Assembly (NCBI RefSeq): GCF_902813185.1
Contig: NZ_LR778301.1
Location: forward strand, 868,001-932,000
Source of the DNA: Denitratisoma oestradiolicum
Lineage (GTDB): Bacteria > Pseudomonadota > Gammaproteobacteria > Burkholderiales > Rhodocyclaceae
Direction: 5' to 3'
DNA length: 64,000 nucleotides
A program made the position numbers and the translations under genes. Within the stretch, counting starts at the first letter, position 1. Each line of letters starts with the position of its first letter. A model generated the notes under the pieces. It had not been told where the DNA came from. It did not search any database and saw nothing but the letters and a program-made list of their open reading frames with translations. This document shows positions 52,693 to 63,253 of this stretch, one piece after another.

Positions 52693-53870
52693 CCCGCCAA
52701 CGCCTGACCATCCTGGGAGCCACCGGCTCCATCGGCCTCAGCACCCTCGATGTGGTGGCCCGGCATCCCGAGCGCTTCGAAGTCGTCGCCCTGACCGGCC
52801 ATCATCGGGTCGAGGTGCTGGCCCGGCAATGCCGGACGCACCACCCCCGCTATGCTGTCGTTGGCAGTGCCCAGGGCGCCGATCAACTGGCGGCGTTGCT
52901 GGGGGACGAGGCCCATGGCATGGAAATCCTCTGGGGAGAGGCAGCCCTGGAACAGGTGGCGGCCCTGCCCGAGGTGGATGCGGTGATGGCGGCCATCGTC
53001 GGAGCGGCGGGCCTGACCCCCACCCTGGCCGCGGTGCGAGCCGGCAAACGGGTGCTGCTGGCCAACAAGGAAGCCCTGGTGATGGCAGGGCGGGTCTTCA
53101 TGGCCGCTGTGAGCCAGTCTGGTGCCCGCCTGCTGCCCATCGACAGCGAACATAACGCGATCTTCCAGTCCCTGCCTGCCGACTATGCCGGCAATCTGGC
53201 CCGCTCCGGAGTTCGTCGCATCCTGCTGACGGCTTCCGGCGGTCCTTTTCTCAGTGTTCCTCTGGAGCAGTTGCAGGGCGTGACCCCCGAGCAGGCCTGT
53301 GCCCATCCCAACTGGGTGATGGGGCGCAAGATCTCGGTGGATTCCGCCACCATGATGAACAAGGGCCTGGAACTGATCGAGGCCCACTGGCTGTTCAACG
53401 CGCCCCCGGATTTGATCGAGGTGGTGATTCATCCCCAGAGCGTGATCCATTCCCTGGTGGCCTACGCCGATGGTTCGGTGCTGGCCCAATTGGGCAATCC
53501 GGACATGCGCACGCCCATCGCCCATGCCCTGGCCCATCCGGAGAGGATCGAGGCCGGCGTGGAGCCCCTGGATCTGTTCGATGTGGCCCGGCTCACCTTC
53601 GAGCGGCCGGACCTGAGCCGTTTCCCCTGTCTGGATCTGGCCTATCAGGCCTTGCGAGCCGGCGGCAGCGCGCCGGCGGTGCTCAATGCGGCCAACGAGG
53701 TGGCGGTGGCCGCTTTTCTCGATCGCCGTTTGCCCTACCTGCGCATCGCCGATGTCATCGCACGGGTGCTGGATCGAGTGCCGGCGATGGCCGTCGAGGA
53801 TCTGGAATCGGTCCTGGCCGCAGATCAGGCTGGTCGCGAGGCGGCCCTGGCCATCGTGGCTAACCCATGA
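52689..53870 (+). CDS. dxr: 1-deoxy-D-xylulose 5-phosphate reductoisomerase
   Basis: 393 residues. NADPH site [41 protein letters not shown] and metal/substrate [20 protein letters not shown]. Second step of the MEP pathway, whose last enzyme IspH is encoded at 24.8 kb. Its TGA lies in an ATGAGCGC word repeated at the rseP start. Confidence 0.97.
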   Translation: MTRQRLTILGATGSIGLSTLDVVARHPERFEVVALTGHHRVEVLARQCRTHHPRYAVVGSAQGADQLAALLGDEAHGMEILWGEAALEQVAALPEVDAVMAAIVGAAGLTPTLAAVRAGKRVLLANKEALVMAGRVFMAAVSQSGARLLPIDSEHNAIFQSLPADYAGNLARSGVRRILLTASGGPFLSVPLEQLQGVTPEQACAHPNWVMGRKISVDSATMMNKGLELIEAHWLFNAPPDLIEVVIHPQSVIHSLVAYADGSVLAQLGNPDMRTPIAHALAHPERIEAGVEPLDLFDVARLTFERPDLSRFPCLDLAYQALRAGGSAPAVLNAANEVAVAAFLDRRLPYLRIADVIARVLDRVPAMAVEDLESVLAADQAGREAALAIVANP

Positions 53871-54096
53871 GCGCCCCGCACCGCACGGCCGCCCAAAGGC
53901 GCGGCAGCGTTATCCATGGAGCCGGTGTTAGCCGGCGAACCTTTGTCACCCCCTCCCCCGGGGAGGGGGCTGGGGGGAGGGCGCCGCGCCGCATGGCCGC
54001 CCAAAGGCGCGGCAGCGTTATCCATGGAGCCGGTGTTAGCCGGCGAACCTCCGTCACCCCCTCCCCTGGGGAGGGGGCTGGGGGGAGGGCAGTCCA
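53871..54096 (+). repeat. Junction repeat, two 108-bp tandem copies, between dxr and rseP (family A)
   Basis: Copies at about 53873-53980 and 53981-54088 share GCCCAAAGGCGCGGCAGCG, TATCCATGGAGCCGGTG and GGGGAGGGGGCTGGGGGG blocks; period 108 bp. The element begins right after the dxr stop within ATGAGCGC and ends GGAGGGCAGTCCA before ATGAGCGC of rseP. Confidence 0.9.
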
Positions 54097-55467
54097 ATGA
54101 GCGCGTATACCCTGGCCTGGTATCTGGGGGCCTTCGCCCTGGCCCTGGGCTCCCTGATCGTCGTCCATGAGCTTGGACATTTTCTGGTGGCCCGCTGGTG
54201 CGGCGTCAAGGTGCTGCGCTTCTCGGTGGGATTTGGCCGGACCCTGTGGATGAGAAAGTGGGGCGTCGACCGCACGGAATGGGCCATCTCCGCCTTTCCC
54301 CTGGGGGGCTACGTCAAGATGCTCGACGAACGGGAAGGCGATGTAGCGCCGGAAGAGGTCCACCGCGCCTTCAACCGCCAGAGCGTGGGCAAGCGTATGC
54401 TGATCGTGGCGGCGGGGCCCCTGTCCAACCTGCTGCTGGCAGTGCTGCTGTACTGGGTCATGTTCGTTCAGGGTGTGCAGGAGGTGCGGCCCCTGCTGGA
54501 GCAGCCTGTGGCTGGGAGTCCCGCTGCTCAGGCCGGCATTCATGCCGGGGAACTGGTGCGGTCGGTGGATGGCAACCCGGTGCTCACCTGGAACCAATTA
54601 CGCCTGAAACTGATCAATCGGGCACTGGACGCCAGTGTGGTGGCCCTGGAACTCCAGGCGGCGGACGGCGCGTTGCTTGAACGGCAACTGGACTTGAGTC
54701 GAATCGCGGCAACGGAGGTGGACGAGAACCTGATGAGCCGGATCGGCCTGGCCCTGCAACGCCCCCGTTGGCCGGCCCTGGTGGGTGCGGTGGCAGCGGG
54801 TTCGCCGGCTCAGCAGGCCGGACTGCTGCCGGAGGACAAAATTCTGGAGATCGCCGGGACTCCCATTGCCTTTTGGGATGAGGTCACCGCTGTCATCCGG
54901 GCTCGGCCAGGTCAGCGCCTGCCCCTGAAATTCCTCCGGGCCGGAGAGGCCCGGCAGGTGGAAATCACGCCAGAGGTGATCGCCGAGCAAGGTGGCTCCA
55001 TTGGGCGTATTGGTGTCTCGGTGCGCGCCCCGGAGGGACAGTCACCCCTGCTGGTGGAGGTGCGGTATGGCCCCCTGGAAGCGGCCGGTAATGCCCTGAC
55101 CCAAACCTGGGATACCACCCGGCTGACGCTGGTCATGATGGGCCGCATGGTCACCGGGGATATTTCCTGGCGCAATCTTTCCGGTCCGGTAGCCATTGCT
55201 GATTATGCCGGGCAGTCGGCCCGCATGGGCCTGACTTCCTATCTGCGCTTTCTGGCCCTGATCAGCATCAGCCTCGGGGTGCTCAACCTGCTGCCCGTGC
55301 CGGTGCTGGATGGCGGGCATTTGATGTATTATCTTTTGGAATTTTTCAGGGGCCGCCCGGTTTCGGATGAGGCGCTGGAACTGGGGCAACGCATCGGGTT
55401 GGGTCTGCTGGGATTGCTGATGGCCGTTGCGCTCTACAACGATTTGAATCGTCTTATCTCCGGTTGA
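54097..55467 (+). CDS. rseP: Site-2 protease RseP
   Basis: 456 residues. Zinc protease HExxH is [11 protein letters not shown] near the start, PDZ tandem in the middle ([38 protein letters not shown]), and the LDG motif [19 protein letters not shown] near the C terminus. Cleaves anti-sigma factor RseA and signal-peptide remnants in the inner membrane. ATG 54097 takes its Shine-Dalgarno (GGAGGG, 7-nt spacing) from the repeat. Confidence 0.96.
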   Translation: MSAYTLAWYLGAFALALGSLIVVHELGHFLVARWCGVKVLRFSVGFGRTLWMRKWGVDRTEWAISAFPLGGYVKMLDEREGDVAPEEVHRAFNRQSVGKRMLIVAAGPLSNLLLAVLLYWVMFVQGVQEVRPLLEQPVAGSPAAQAGIHAGELVRSVDGNPVLTWNQLRLKLINRALDASVVALELQAADGALLERQLDLSRIAATEVDENLMSRIGLALQRPRWPALVGAVAAGSPAQQAGLLPEDKILEIAGTPIAFWDEVTAVIRARPGQRLPLKFLRAGEARQVEITPEVIAEQGGSIGRIGVSVRAPEGQSPLLVEVRYGPLEAAGNALTQTWDTTRLTLVMMGRMVTGDISWRNLSGPVAIADYAGQSARMGLTSYLRFLALISISLGVLNLLPVPVLDGGHLMYYLLEFFRGRPVSDEALELGQRIGLGLLGLLMAVALYNDLNRLISG

Positions 55468-55471
55468 TCCT

Positions 55472-57754
55472 ATGAAGAAAACCCTGATCGCAGGGCTGTT
55501 GTCGACCCTCTTCGCCACGTCTGCCAGTGCTTTCGATGCCTTCGTGGTCCGCGACATCCGGGTGGAGGGCCTGCAGCGTACCGAGGCCGGCACCGTGTTC
55601 AACTATCTCCCGATCAAGACCGGGGAGACCATGACGGACGAGAAGGCCTCCCAGGCCATCAAGGCCCTCTTCGCCACCGGCTTTTTCAAGGACGTGCGGG
55701 TTGAGGTCGAGGGGGATGCCCTGGTGGTAATCGTCGAGGAACGCCCGGCCATTGCCTCCGTTGATTTCGTCGGCATGAAGGCCTTCGACAAGGACCAGTT
55801 GAACAAGGCCCTGAAGGAAGTCGGTCTTGCCGAATCGCGCATCTTCGACCGGGCGATGCTGGAAAAGTCCGAACAGGAAATCAAGCGACAGTATCTGAGC
55901 AAGGGTTACTACGCCGCCAAGGTCACCACCACGGTGACCCCCCTGGAGCGCAACCGGGTCGGTGTCAGCTTCAACGTCGAGGAAAACGATATTGCCAAGA
56001 TCAGGCAGATCAATATCGTCGGCGCCAAGGTCTTTGAGGAAAGTGAGCTGCTCGACCTCTTCGCCCTGCAAGAACCCGGCTGGCTTACCTGGTACACCAA
56101 AAACGACCAGTACTCCAAGCAAAAACTGTCGGGGGATCTGGAAACCCTGCGCTCCTACTATCTGGACAGGGGCTACCTGGAATTCAATGTGGACTCCACC
56201 CAGGTCTCCATTTCGCCGGACAAGCAGGACATCTACATCACCATCAATATCAGCGAAGGCGCCCAATATTCGGTGTCCGCGGTGAAACTGGCGGGCAATC
56301 TGCTGTTGTCGGAGGAGGAGCTGCGGCAATTGGTGAAGGTCAAGCCTGGCGAGATTTATTCCCGGGAAAAGTTGACCGAGAGTACCAAGGCCATCAGCGA
56401 ACGCCTGGGTAACGAGGGGTATGCTTTTGCCAATGTCAACGCGGCACCCGAACTGGACCGGGAAAAACGGGAGGCGGCCTTCACCATCTTCGTGGACCCA
56501 GGTAAACGTGTTTATGTGCGTCGAGTCAATCTGACCGGCAACAACAAGACACGGGACGAGGTGGTCCGCCGGGAAGTGCGGCAGATGGAGTCGGCCTGGT
56601 ACGACGGCGCCAAGATCAACAAGTCCCGCAGCCGTGTGGACCGTCTGGGCTATTTCGACGAGGTCACCGTGGAGACTCCACCGGTGCCTGGCACATCCGA
56701 TCAGGTGGACGTCAATCTCAACGTCAAGGAAAAGCCCACCGGTAGCCTGATGTTGGGTGCCGGCTTCTCCAGCACGGAAAAACTGGTGCTGTCCACCTCC
56801 ATCAATCAGCAGAACCTCTTCGGCAGCGGTAAGAGCCTGGGCCTTCAGGTCAATACCAGCAAGGTCAATAAGGTGTATTCGGTATCGTATACCGATCCCT
56901 ATTACACTGTGGATGGCGTGAGCCGGGGCTTCGACTTCTACCATCGCTCCACCAATACCAGCAAGCTGAACTACATTGCCAGCTACGACATTTCCTCCGT
57001 TGGTGGCGGGGTACGCTACGGCATCCCCATTGGCGAGGACGACACCATCGCCCTGGGCGCATCGGTGGACTCGACCTCCCTGGATGTGAACCTCACCAGC
57101 CCCCTGATCTACCAGAATTTTGTGCGGGACAATGGTTCCAAGTTCACCACCTTGGTGGGCAGCGCCGGCTGGGTCAAGGATACGGTGGATAGTCGGATAT
57201 TTCCGACCAAGGGCTACATGCAGCGGATTTTCGGCGAAATGGGCCTGCCCGGCGCCAACATGAAATACTACCGGGCCAATTACCAGTATCAGCATTTCTG
57301 GCCGGTGACCCGCTCCGTGACCCTGATGTTCAACGGCGAGGCAGGCATTGCAGGCGGCTATGGCAGCAAGGAGCTACCCTTCTGGAAGAATTTCTATGCG
57401 GGTGGTATCGGCTCGGTACGGGGCTACGAAGGGTCGACCCTGGGGCCAATTGATCCGGCCACGGGCAATTCCCTGGGGGGTACCAAGCGGCTGGTGGGGG
57501 GGGCCGAACTACTGTTTGCCCTTCCGGGTATGGGACAGGACAAGTCCCTACGACTCAGCGCCTTCCTGGACGGTGGTCAGGTTTGGGGCAAGGAGGATAA
57601 GGTTTCCCTGAGCGATTTGCGTTACAGTGTTGGTGTTGCCTTGGCCTGGACCTCCCCCATGGGACCCCTCAAGTTCAGCTTGGCGAAACCTGTTAAAAAT
57701 CAGCCCGAGGACAGATTGCAGCGTCTGCAATTCCAGATGGGCACCACTTTCTAG
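55472..57754 (+). CDS. bamA: Outer-membrane assembly factor BamA
   Basis: 760 residues. Signal peptide (ATSASAFDA end), five POTRA domains ([19 protein letters not shown] first; [19 protein letters not shown] last), then the Omp85 barrel with [16 protein letters not shown] (VRGF-type lid motif) and terminal FQMGTTF. Inserts outer-membrane proteins. rseP-bamA spacing is 4 bp. Confidence 0.97.
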   Translation: MKKTLIAGLLSTLFATSASAFDAFVVRDIRVEGLQRTEAGTVFNYLPIKTGETMTDEKASQAIKALFATGFFKDVRVEVEGDALVVIVEERPAIASVDFVGMKAFDKDQLNKALKEVGLAESRIFDRAMLEKSEQEIKRQYLSKGYYAAKVTTTVTPLERNRVGVSFNVEENDIAKIRQINIVGAKVFEESELLDLFALQEPGWLTWYTKNDQYSKQKLSGDLETLRSYYLDRGYLEFNVDSTQVSISPDKQDIYITINISEGAQYSVSAVKLAGNLLLSEEELRQLVKVKPGEIYSREKLTESTKAISERLGNEGYAFANVNAAPELDREKREAAFTIFVDPGKRVYVRRVNLTGNNKTRDEVVRREVRQMESAWYDGAKINKSRSRVDRLGYFDEVTVETPPVPGTSDQVDVNLNVKEKPTGSLMLGAGFSSTEKLVLSTSINQQNLFGSGKSLGLQVNTSKVNKVYSVSYTDPYYTVDGVSRGFDFYHRSTNTSKLNYIASYDISSVGGGVRYGIPIGEDDTIALGASVDSTSLDVNLTSPLIYQNFVRDNGSKFTTLVGSAGWVKDTVDSRIFPTKGYMQRIFGEMGLPGANMKYYRANYQYQHFWPVTRSVTLMFNGEAGIAGGYGSKELPFWKNFYAGGIGSVRGYEGSTLGPIDPATGNSLGGTKRLVGGAELLFALPGMGQDKSLRLSAFLDGGQVWGKEDKVSLSDLRYSVGVALAWTSPMGPLKFSLAKPVKNQPEDRLQRLQFQMGTTF

Positions 57755-57769
57755 TATCGGAGATGTAAG

Positions 57770-58279
57770 TTGAAAAAGACCGTTCTGCTTTTTGCGGCTC
57801 TTGGCAGCCTGGTTTCCCTCCCCGCCGTCGCCGAAGTCAAGGTGGGCGTGATCAGCACCGAGCGGGTGATGCGTGAGTCGGACCCTGCCAAGAAGGCCAT
57901 GAAGAAACTGGAAAAGGAATTCGAGAAGCGCAGCCAGGACATGCAGAAGATGGGCCAGCAGGCCCAGAAGCTCCAGGAGGAACTGGAGAAAAATGGCATG
58001 ACCATGGCGGAAAGCCAGCGCAAGGTCAAGGAGCGGGAGTTGGGTGACCTGAGTCGTGAGTTCCAGCGCAAGCAGCGGGAATTCAACGAGGACGTCAATG
58101 CCCGCCGCAACGAGGAACTGCAATCGGTGATCGAACGGGCCAACAAGGCCATCCGTGCCATCGCCGAGAAGGAAGGCTACACCCTGATCCTTCAGGAAGC
58201 CGTCTATGCGAATCCTGCCATCGACGTGACCGAGAAGGTGGTCAAGGCCCTGGCCGAACCGGCGACCGCCGCCAAGTAA
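57770..58279 (+). CDS. skp: Periplasmic chaperone Skp (OmpH)
   Basis: 169 residues from a TTG start with GGAGATG upstream. Signal peptide (VLLFAALGSLVSLPAVA), then VKVGVISTERVMRESDPAKK and the long coiled-coil tentacles (about 45-115). Holds unfolded OMPs for BamA; trimer. Conserved position between bamA and lpxD. Confidence 0.93.
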   Translation: MKKTVLLFAALGSLVSLPAVAEVKVGVISTERVMRESDPAKKAMKKLEKEFEKRSQDMQKMGQQAQKLQEELEKNGMTMAESQRKVKERELGDLSREFQRKQREFNEDVNARRNEELQSVIERANKAIRAIAEKEGYTLILQEAVYANPAIDVTEKVVKALAEPATAAK

Positions 58280-58293
58280 GGAGCGGCGGCGGG

Positions 58294-59322
58294 TTGGCGA
58301 TCACTCTGAACGACATCGTCGCCCGCCTGGGCGGCGAGCTGTCGGGTGACGGCTCTCAACTCATCCACGCCATCGCTCCCCTGGAAGGAGCTGGCCCCGG
58401 CACGGCGGCCTTTCTCTCCAACCCAAAATATCGCAAGCAACTGGCGGCTACCGCCGCCTCTGTGGTGATCCTGTCTCCCGAGGTCGTAGCCGACTGTCCA
58501 GTGGCCACTATCGCCACGCCCCAGCCCTATCTCTATTTCGCCCGACTGTCCCAGTGGCTGAATCCTCCAGCCCGCCCGGCCCCTGGTGTCCATGAACTGG
58601 CGCGGGTGGAGTCCCCTGTTCCGGACAGCGTTTCCGTAGGTCCCGGAGCCTGGGTCGGGCCCAATGTAGTTCTCGGTGAGAATGTGGTGGTCGGGGCCAA
58701 CTGCACCATAGGGGCTGGTGTGGCACTGGGTGCCGACACGGTGCTTCATCCCAATGTCAGCATCTATGCCGGCTGTTGCCTGGGCCAGCGGGTGCTCGTG
58801 CATTCCGGGGCGGTCATCGGCGCCGACGGCTTCGGTTTCGCACGGGAGTCGGATGGCTGTTGGGTCAAAATTCCCCAGGTTGGGCGAGTGTTGATCGGTG
58901 ACGACGTGGAAATCGGCGCCAATACCACCATAGACCGGGGCGCCCTGGGAGACACGGTGATCGAGGAGGGCGTCAAGCTGGACAACCAGATCCAGGTGGG
59001 CCACAACGTCCGCATCGGCGCCCATGCCGCCCTGGCCGGCTGTGTCGGTATTGCCGGCAGCGCCCGGATCGGCCGGCGCTGCACCATCGGCGGCGGCGCC
59101 ATCATCCTGGGCCACCTGGAAATCACAGATGATGCTCATGTCTCTGCGGGCACTCTGGTGGCCAAGTCCATTTCCAACAAGGGCAGCTACACCGGCACCG
59201 TGCCCTTCATGGCCCACGATGACTGGCTGCGGAATTTCTCCCGGCTGCGCCATCTGGACGCCATGGCCGATAAAATACGCGCCCTCGAAAATCGCATTGC
59301 CGAACTGGAGAAGAAGTCATGA
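58294..59322 (+). CDS. lpxD: UDP-3-O-(3-hydroxyacyl)glucosamine N-acyltransferase
   Basis: 342 residues starting at TTG 58294 (GGAG 11 nt upstream). N-terminal uridine-binding domain ([20 protein letters not shown]), then hexapeptide left-handed beta-helix ([36 protein letters not shown] with the conserved GFGF) and C-terminal helices. Third lipid A step. The 3' end overlaps fabZ by 4 bp. Confidence 0.95.
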   Translation: MAITLNDIVARLGGELSGDGSQLIHAIAPLEGAGPGTAAFLSNPKYRKQLAATAASVVILSPEVVADCPVATIATPQPYLYFARLSQWLNPPARPAPGVHELARVESPVPDSVSVGPGAWVGPNVVLGENVVVGANCTIGAGVALGADTVLHPNVSIYAGCCLGQRVLVHSGAVIGADGFGFARESDGCWVKIPQVGRVLIGDDVEIGANTTIDRGALGDTVIEEGVKLDNQIQVGHNVRIGAHAALAGCVGIAGSARIGRRCTIGGGAIILGHLEITDDAHVSAGTLVAKSISNKGSYTGTVPFMAHDDWLRNFSRLRHLDAMADKIRALENRIAELEKKS

Positions 59323-59765
59323 CCCCGATGGATATCCATCAGATCCTCGAACACCTACCCCACCGTTATCCCTTCCTGCTGGTGGATAGGGTGCTCGACG
59401 TGGTGCCCGGGGAGCGCATCACTGCCTTGAAGAACGTCACCATCAACGAGCCCTTCTTCCCTGGTCATTATCCTCATCATCCGGTGATGCCCGGCGTGCT
59501 GATCATCGAGGCCCTGGCCCAGACCGCTGCCATCCTGTCCTTCAAGACCCTGGGTGGCAAGCCCGACGACAAGTCGGTGTATTACTTCGTCGGCATCGAC
59601 AACGCCCGCTTCAAGCGGCCCGTCAGCCCCGGCGACCAACTGATCTTCGAAGTCTCCATCAATGCCAACAAGCGGGGCATCTGGAAGTTCGCCGCCGTCG
59701 CCAAGGTGGATGGACAGGTGGCGGCGGAGGCCGAATTGATGTGCACCGTGCGGGCCATCGAATGA
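59319..59765 (+). CDS. fabZ: 3-hydroxyacyl-ACP dehydratase FabZ
   Basis: 148 residues. Hot-dog fold with catalytic His in [23 protein letters not shown] and Glu in the same helix; [11 protein letters not shown] at the start. Dehydrates 3-hydroxyacyl-ACP in fatty acid synthesis; shares substrate with LpxA/D. TGA lies in ATGAGCGC. Confidence 0.96.
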   Translation: MTPMDIHQILEHLPHRYPFLLVDRVLDVVPGERITALKNVTINEPFFPGHYPHHPVMPGVLIIEALAQTAAILSFKTLGGKPDDKSVYYFVGIDNARFKRPVSPGDQLIFEVSINANKRGIWKFAAVAKVDGQVAAEAELMCTVRAIE

Positions 59766-59874
59766 GCGCCCCGCGCGGCCGCCCGAAGGGGTGCATTCCA
59801 CATTCCGGAGCCGCAGCGCGGCGAACCGTTGTCACCCCCTCCCTCGGGGAGGGGGTCGGGGGGAGGGTAGTCCA
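59766..59874 (+). repeat. Junction repeat between fabZ and lpxA (family A)
   Basis: 109 bp starting GCGCCCCGCGCGGCCGCCCG right after the fabZ stop and ending GGAGGGTAGTCCA before ATGAGCGG of lpxA. The CCCCCTCCCTCGGGGAGGGG hairpin and both ends match the dxr/rseP and pilV/pilW elements; the middle (CATTCCGGAGCC) differs. Confidence 0.88.
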
Positions 59875-60657
59875 ATGAGCGGGGCGGGGATACATCCCAC
59901 GGCCATCGTCCATCCTGGCGCAAAGCTGGGACAGGGTGTCGAGGTCGGCGCCTACTCCATCATCGGCGAGTACGTTGAGATCGGGGATCGCACCCGGATC
60001 GGTCCCCATGGGGTGATCGAGGGCCATACCCGCATCGGTTGCGACAACCAGATTTTCCAGTTCAGCTCCATCGGCGCCGCGCCCCAGGACAAGAAATACG
60101 CCGGCGAGCCCACCCGCCTGGAGATCGGCGATCGCAACGTGATCCGCGAGTTCTGCACCTTCAACCGGGGCACCACTCAGGATGTGGGGGTGACCCGGCT
60201 GGGCAACGACAACTGGATCATGGCCTATGTGCATCTGGCCCATGACTGCCAGGTGGGCAACAACACCATCTTCGCCAACAACGCCCAACTGGCCGGCCAC
60301 ACCATCGTCGGCGACTGGGTGATCCTGGGCGGATTCACGGTGGTTCATCAGTTCGTGCGCATCGGCGCCCACAGCATGACGGCCATGGGTTCCATCCTGT
60401 TGCAGGACCTGCCGCCCTACGTGATGGCCTCGGGCAACACGGCCGAGCCTCATGGCATCAACAGCGAAGGCCTGAAGCGGCGGGGCTTCGCTCCGGAGGC
60501 AATCACCGCGATCCGCCGCGCCTACAAGACTCTCTACAAGTCTGGCCTCAAGCTGGACGAGGCCCGGGCCGCCATCGCCGGCGAAGCCCAGGGCCAGCCG
60601 GCCCTGGAAATCCTGGCAAGCTTCCTGGCCGAGCCGGGACGGGGCATCGTGCGCTGA
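59875..60657 (+). CDS. lpxA: UDP-N-acetylglucosamine acyltransferase
   Basis: 260 residues. Left-handed beta-helix from [20 protein letters not shown]; active-site His in [31 protein letters not shown]. First lipid A step. ATG 59875 (MSGAGIHP) is favoured: GGAGGG lies 7 nt upstream inside the repeat, and the longer frame from 59791 would translate repeat DNA. Confidence 0.96.
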   Translation: MSGAGIHPTAIVHPGAKLGQGVEVGAYSIIGEYVEIGDRTRIGPHGVIEGHTRIGCDNQIFQFSSIGAAPQDKKYAGEPTRLEIGDRNVIREFCTFNRGTTQDVGVTRLGNDNWIMAYVHLAHDCQVGNNTIFANNAQLAGHTIVGDWVILGGFTVVHQFVRIGAHSMTAMGSILLQDLPPYVMASGNTAEPHGINSEGLKRRGFAPEAITAIRRAYKTLYKSGLKLDEARAAIAGEAQGQPALEILASFLAEPGRGIVR

Positions 60658-60729
60658 CGGTAACAGGCGGGTTTCCCCGCCTTTTGGCGCCTTCAGGCCC
60701 CTTGCCGATAGGCGAGAATTCCGCTCAAT

Positions 60730-61902
60730 ATGAATCCATCCAGAATCGCCCCCAGAATTGCTCTGGTGGCCGGCGAAGCTTCCGGCGACCTGCTCGCCGC
60801 CCACCTGATCAAGGCCCTGCAGGTCCATCTTCCCGATGCCCGTTTCTACGGCATCGGCGGCCCCAAGATGCAGGCGGCCTGCTTCGAGTCCCTCTGGCCG
60901 GCCGAAAAGCTGGCAGTGCGCGGCTATGCCGAAGTCCTGCGCCATTACCGGGAGATCACCGGCATCCGTCGTCAGTTGCTGAAACAGTTGAAGCGGGACA
61001 AGCCCGATGTCTTCATCGGTGTGGATGCGCCGGACTTCAATCTCTGGCTGGAGCGGCGGCTCAAGTCGGCGGGGATTCCCGCCATCCATTTCGTCAGTCC
61101 GTCAGTCTGGGCCTGGCGGGGGGGGCGGATTCGCCATATCGCCCGTTCCGTCACCCGGATGCTGGCCCTGTTTCCCTTCGAACCGGAACTCTATGAGCGC
61201 CACCGGGTGCCGGTGAGTTACGTGGGCCATCCCCTGGCCGATGTCTATCCCATCCAGGTGGACCGTCGCCTGGCCCGGGAGCGGCTGGGGCTGGAAGAGG
61301 GCGGCGGTCCCCTCTTCGCCCTGCTGCCGGGCAGCCGTCAGTCGGAATTGCAGTACATGGCCGAGACCTTCATCGAGACCGGCAAGCGACTGCTAGAGCG
61401 CTTCCCCCAGGCACGTTTTCTGGTGCCACTGGCCACACGGGAAACACGCAATCTCTTCGAAGCGGCTCTATGGCGCCTGGGCGCCCAGGACCTGCCGTTC
61501 AAGCTGCTCTTCGGTCATGCCCCGGATGCTCTTGCGGCCTGCGATGGAGCGCTGGTGGCCAGCGGCACGGCCACCCTGGAGGCAGCTCTGATGAAACGCC
61601 CCCTGGTGATCGCCTACAAGATGTCCCCCTGGTCCTGGCGCCTGATGCGGCGCATGCGCTACCAGCCCTGGGTGGGGCTGCCCAACATCCTGGCGGGCCG
61701 CTTCGTGGTGCCGGAGTTTCTCCAGGACGAGGCCACACCGGAAAACCTGGCCCAGGCCCTGGGCAACCAGGTCAGCGATCCCGTAGTGGCGACCCGGATC
61801 GAAGCCGTGTTCACCGTCATTCATCGTACTCTGCGCCAGAACACGGTGGAAAAGGCCGCCGCCGCGATCCTGCCTTATCTGGGTCAGGGAGCGTCGGGAT
61901 GA
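60730..61902 (+). CDS. lpxB: Lipid A disaccharide synthase
   Basis: 390 residues. [48 protein letters not shown] and GHPLADV are family blocks of this GT-B glycosyltransferase, which joins lipid X and UDP-diacylglucosamine at the inner membrane. The 72-bp gap after lpxA holds GGCGGGTTTCCCCGCC, a short hairpin followed by TTTT (60666-60685) that may be an intrinsic terminator. Ends overlap rnhB (ATGA). Confidence 0.95.
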   Translation: MNPSRIAPRIALVAGEASGDLLAAHLIKALQVHLPDARFYGIGGPKMQAACFESLWPAEKLAVRGYAEVLRHYREITGIRRQLLKQLKRDKPDVFIGVDAPDFNLWLERRLKSAGIPAIHFVSPSVWAWRGGRIRHIARSVTRMLALFPFEPELYERHRVPVSYVGHPLADVYPIQVDRRLARERLGLEEGGGPLFALLPGSRQSELQYMAETFIETGKRLLERFPQARFLVPLATRETRNLFEAALWRLGAQDLPFKLLFGHAPDALAACDGALVASGTATLEAALMKRPLVIAYKMSPWSWRLMRRMRYQPWVGLPNILAGRFVVPEFLQDEATPENLAQALGNQVSDPVVATRIEAVFTVIHRTLRQNTVEKAAAAILPYLGQGASG

Positions 61903-62462
61903 TCTGCGGGGTGGATGAGGCGGGGCGCGGCCCCCTGGCCGGCGCGGTGTATGCCGCCGCGGTGATTTTCGATCCCTCCCGTCCCATCGCCGGTCTGGCC
62001 GATTCCAAGAAACTCAGCGCGCGCAAGCGGGAACACCTGGCCCTGGAAATCCGGGAAAAGGCCCTGGCCTGGCAGGTGGCCTGGGCCTCGGTGGAGGAGA
62101 TCGATCGTATCAATATTCTCCAGGCCTCCCTGCTGGCCATGGCCCGGGCAGTCGAGGGGTTGGCGATCACCCCGGGGGAGGTGCTGGTGGATGGCAACCG
62201 CTGTCCCATCCTGGCGGTGCCCAGTCGGGCCATCGTCGGCGGCGATGCCAGCGTGGCCGAGATTTCCGCCGCCTCCATTCTGGCCAAGGTGGCTCGGGAT
62301 GCCGAAATGCTGGAAATGCACGCCCGTTATCCCCAATACGGTTTCGACGCCCACAAGGGCTATCCCACCGCCGCCCATCTGGCAGCGCTACGCGCCCATG
62401 GCGTGAGCGAGATACATCGCCGAACCTTCGGCCCGGTGCGGCAGTTGTTGAGCGCCCCATGA
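61899..62462 (+). CDS. rnhB: Ribonuclease HII
   Basis: 187 residues. Active-site Asp/Glu in [35 protein letters not shown] and [15 protein letters not shown]. Removes ribonucleotides from DNA. Starts in the lpxB stop and ends overlapping the methyltransferase gene (ATGA). Confidence 0.95.
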   Translation: MICGVDEAGRGPLAGAVYAAAVIFDPSRPIAGLADSKKLSARKREHLALEIREKALAWQVAWASVEEIDRINILQASLLAMARAVEGLAITPGEVLVDGNRCPILAVPSRAIVGGDASVAEISAASILAKVARDAEMLEMHARYPQYGFDAHKGYPTAAHLAALRAHGVSEIHRRTFGPVRQLLSAP

Positions 62463-63253
62463 AAACCCTCAGCTCCCGCGACAATCCCACCGTCCGGCAG
62501 TTGCGCCTGCTGGCCGAGGATGCACGGGAGCAGCGACGCCAGGGGCGGACCCTGCTCGACGGCCCTCATCTCGTATCCACCTACCGGCAGCGGGTGGGGC
62601 TGCCCCGCCTGCTGGTGGTCAGCGAATCGGGCCTGGACAAGCCGGAGCTGGAGGCCCTGTTGGCCCTGCATCCGGGCCAGGAGACCCTCTGCCTGAAGGA
62701 CAGCCTGTTTCGGGAGATCAGCGGCACGGCGGCACCGGTGGGCATCCTTGCTCTGATCGACATACCGGCGACTCCGCCCGGCCCGGCCCGGGGCAGTTGC
62801 CTGCTGCTGGACGCAGTGCAGGATGCCGGCAACCTGGGCTCCATCCTGCGCACTGCGGCGGCGGCGGGCCTGGGGGACATCTTCCTGGGGCCGGGCTGCG
62901 CCGGGGTATGGACCCCCAAGGTATTGCGGGCCGGTCAGGGTGCCCATTTTTCCCTGGCGATCCGCGAGCGGGCCGATCTGGCGGCGGTGATTCGAGGCTA
63001 TCCCGGTCGGGTGCTGACCACCGCTGTCGAGGGCGGGCAATCCCTCTACGCCCTGGACCTGCGGGGTTCCGTGGCATGGCTCTTTGGTAGCGAAGGGCGC
63101 GGCGTCGATTCCAGCCTGGCAAGCCTGGCCCAGGGCCGGGTTACCATACCCCTGATTTCAGAAATGGAATCCTTGAACGTGGCGGCTGCGGCCGCCATCT
63201 GCATCTATGAATCCGTTCGCCAGAACGGCAACGTATTTGGGAGCTCTGCATGA
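62459..63253 (+). CDS. SpoU/TrmH-family RNA 2'-O-methyltransferase
   Basis: 264 residues. An N-terminal L30e-like substrate domain ([18 protein letters not shown]) is followed by the SPOUT knot: [20 protein letters not shown] (motif 1), [11 protein letters not shown] (motif 2) and [20 protein letters not shown] (motif 3). Uses SAM. RlmB-like 23S rRNA or tRNA target cannot be decided. Last gene of the rnhB unit; ATGA overlap with the next receptor. Confidence 0.92.
   Translation: MKTLSSRDNPTVRQLRLLAEDAREQRRQGRTLLDGPHLVSTYRQRVGLPRLLVVSESGLDKPELEALLALHPGQETLCLKDSLFREISGTAAPVGILALIDIPATPPGPARGSCLLLDAVQDAGNLGSILRTAAAAGLGDIFLGPGCAGVWTPKVLRAGQGAHFSLAIRERADLAAVIRGYPGRVLTTAVEGGQSLYALDLRGSVAWLFGSEGRGVDSSLASLAQGRVTIPLISEMESLNVAAAAAICIYESVRQNGNVFGSSA

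Noticed and set aside
59791..59874. N-terminal extension of LpxA
   Set aside because: It encodes repeat DNA ([13 protein letters not shown]); the family start is [10 protein letters not shown] at 59875.
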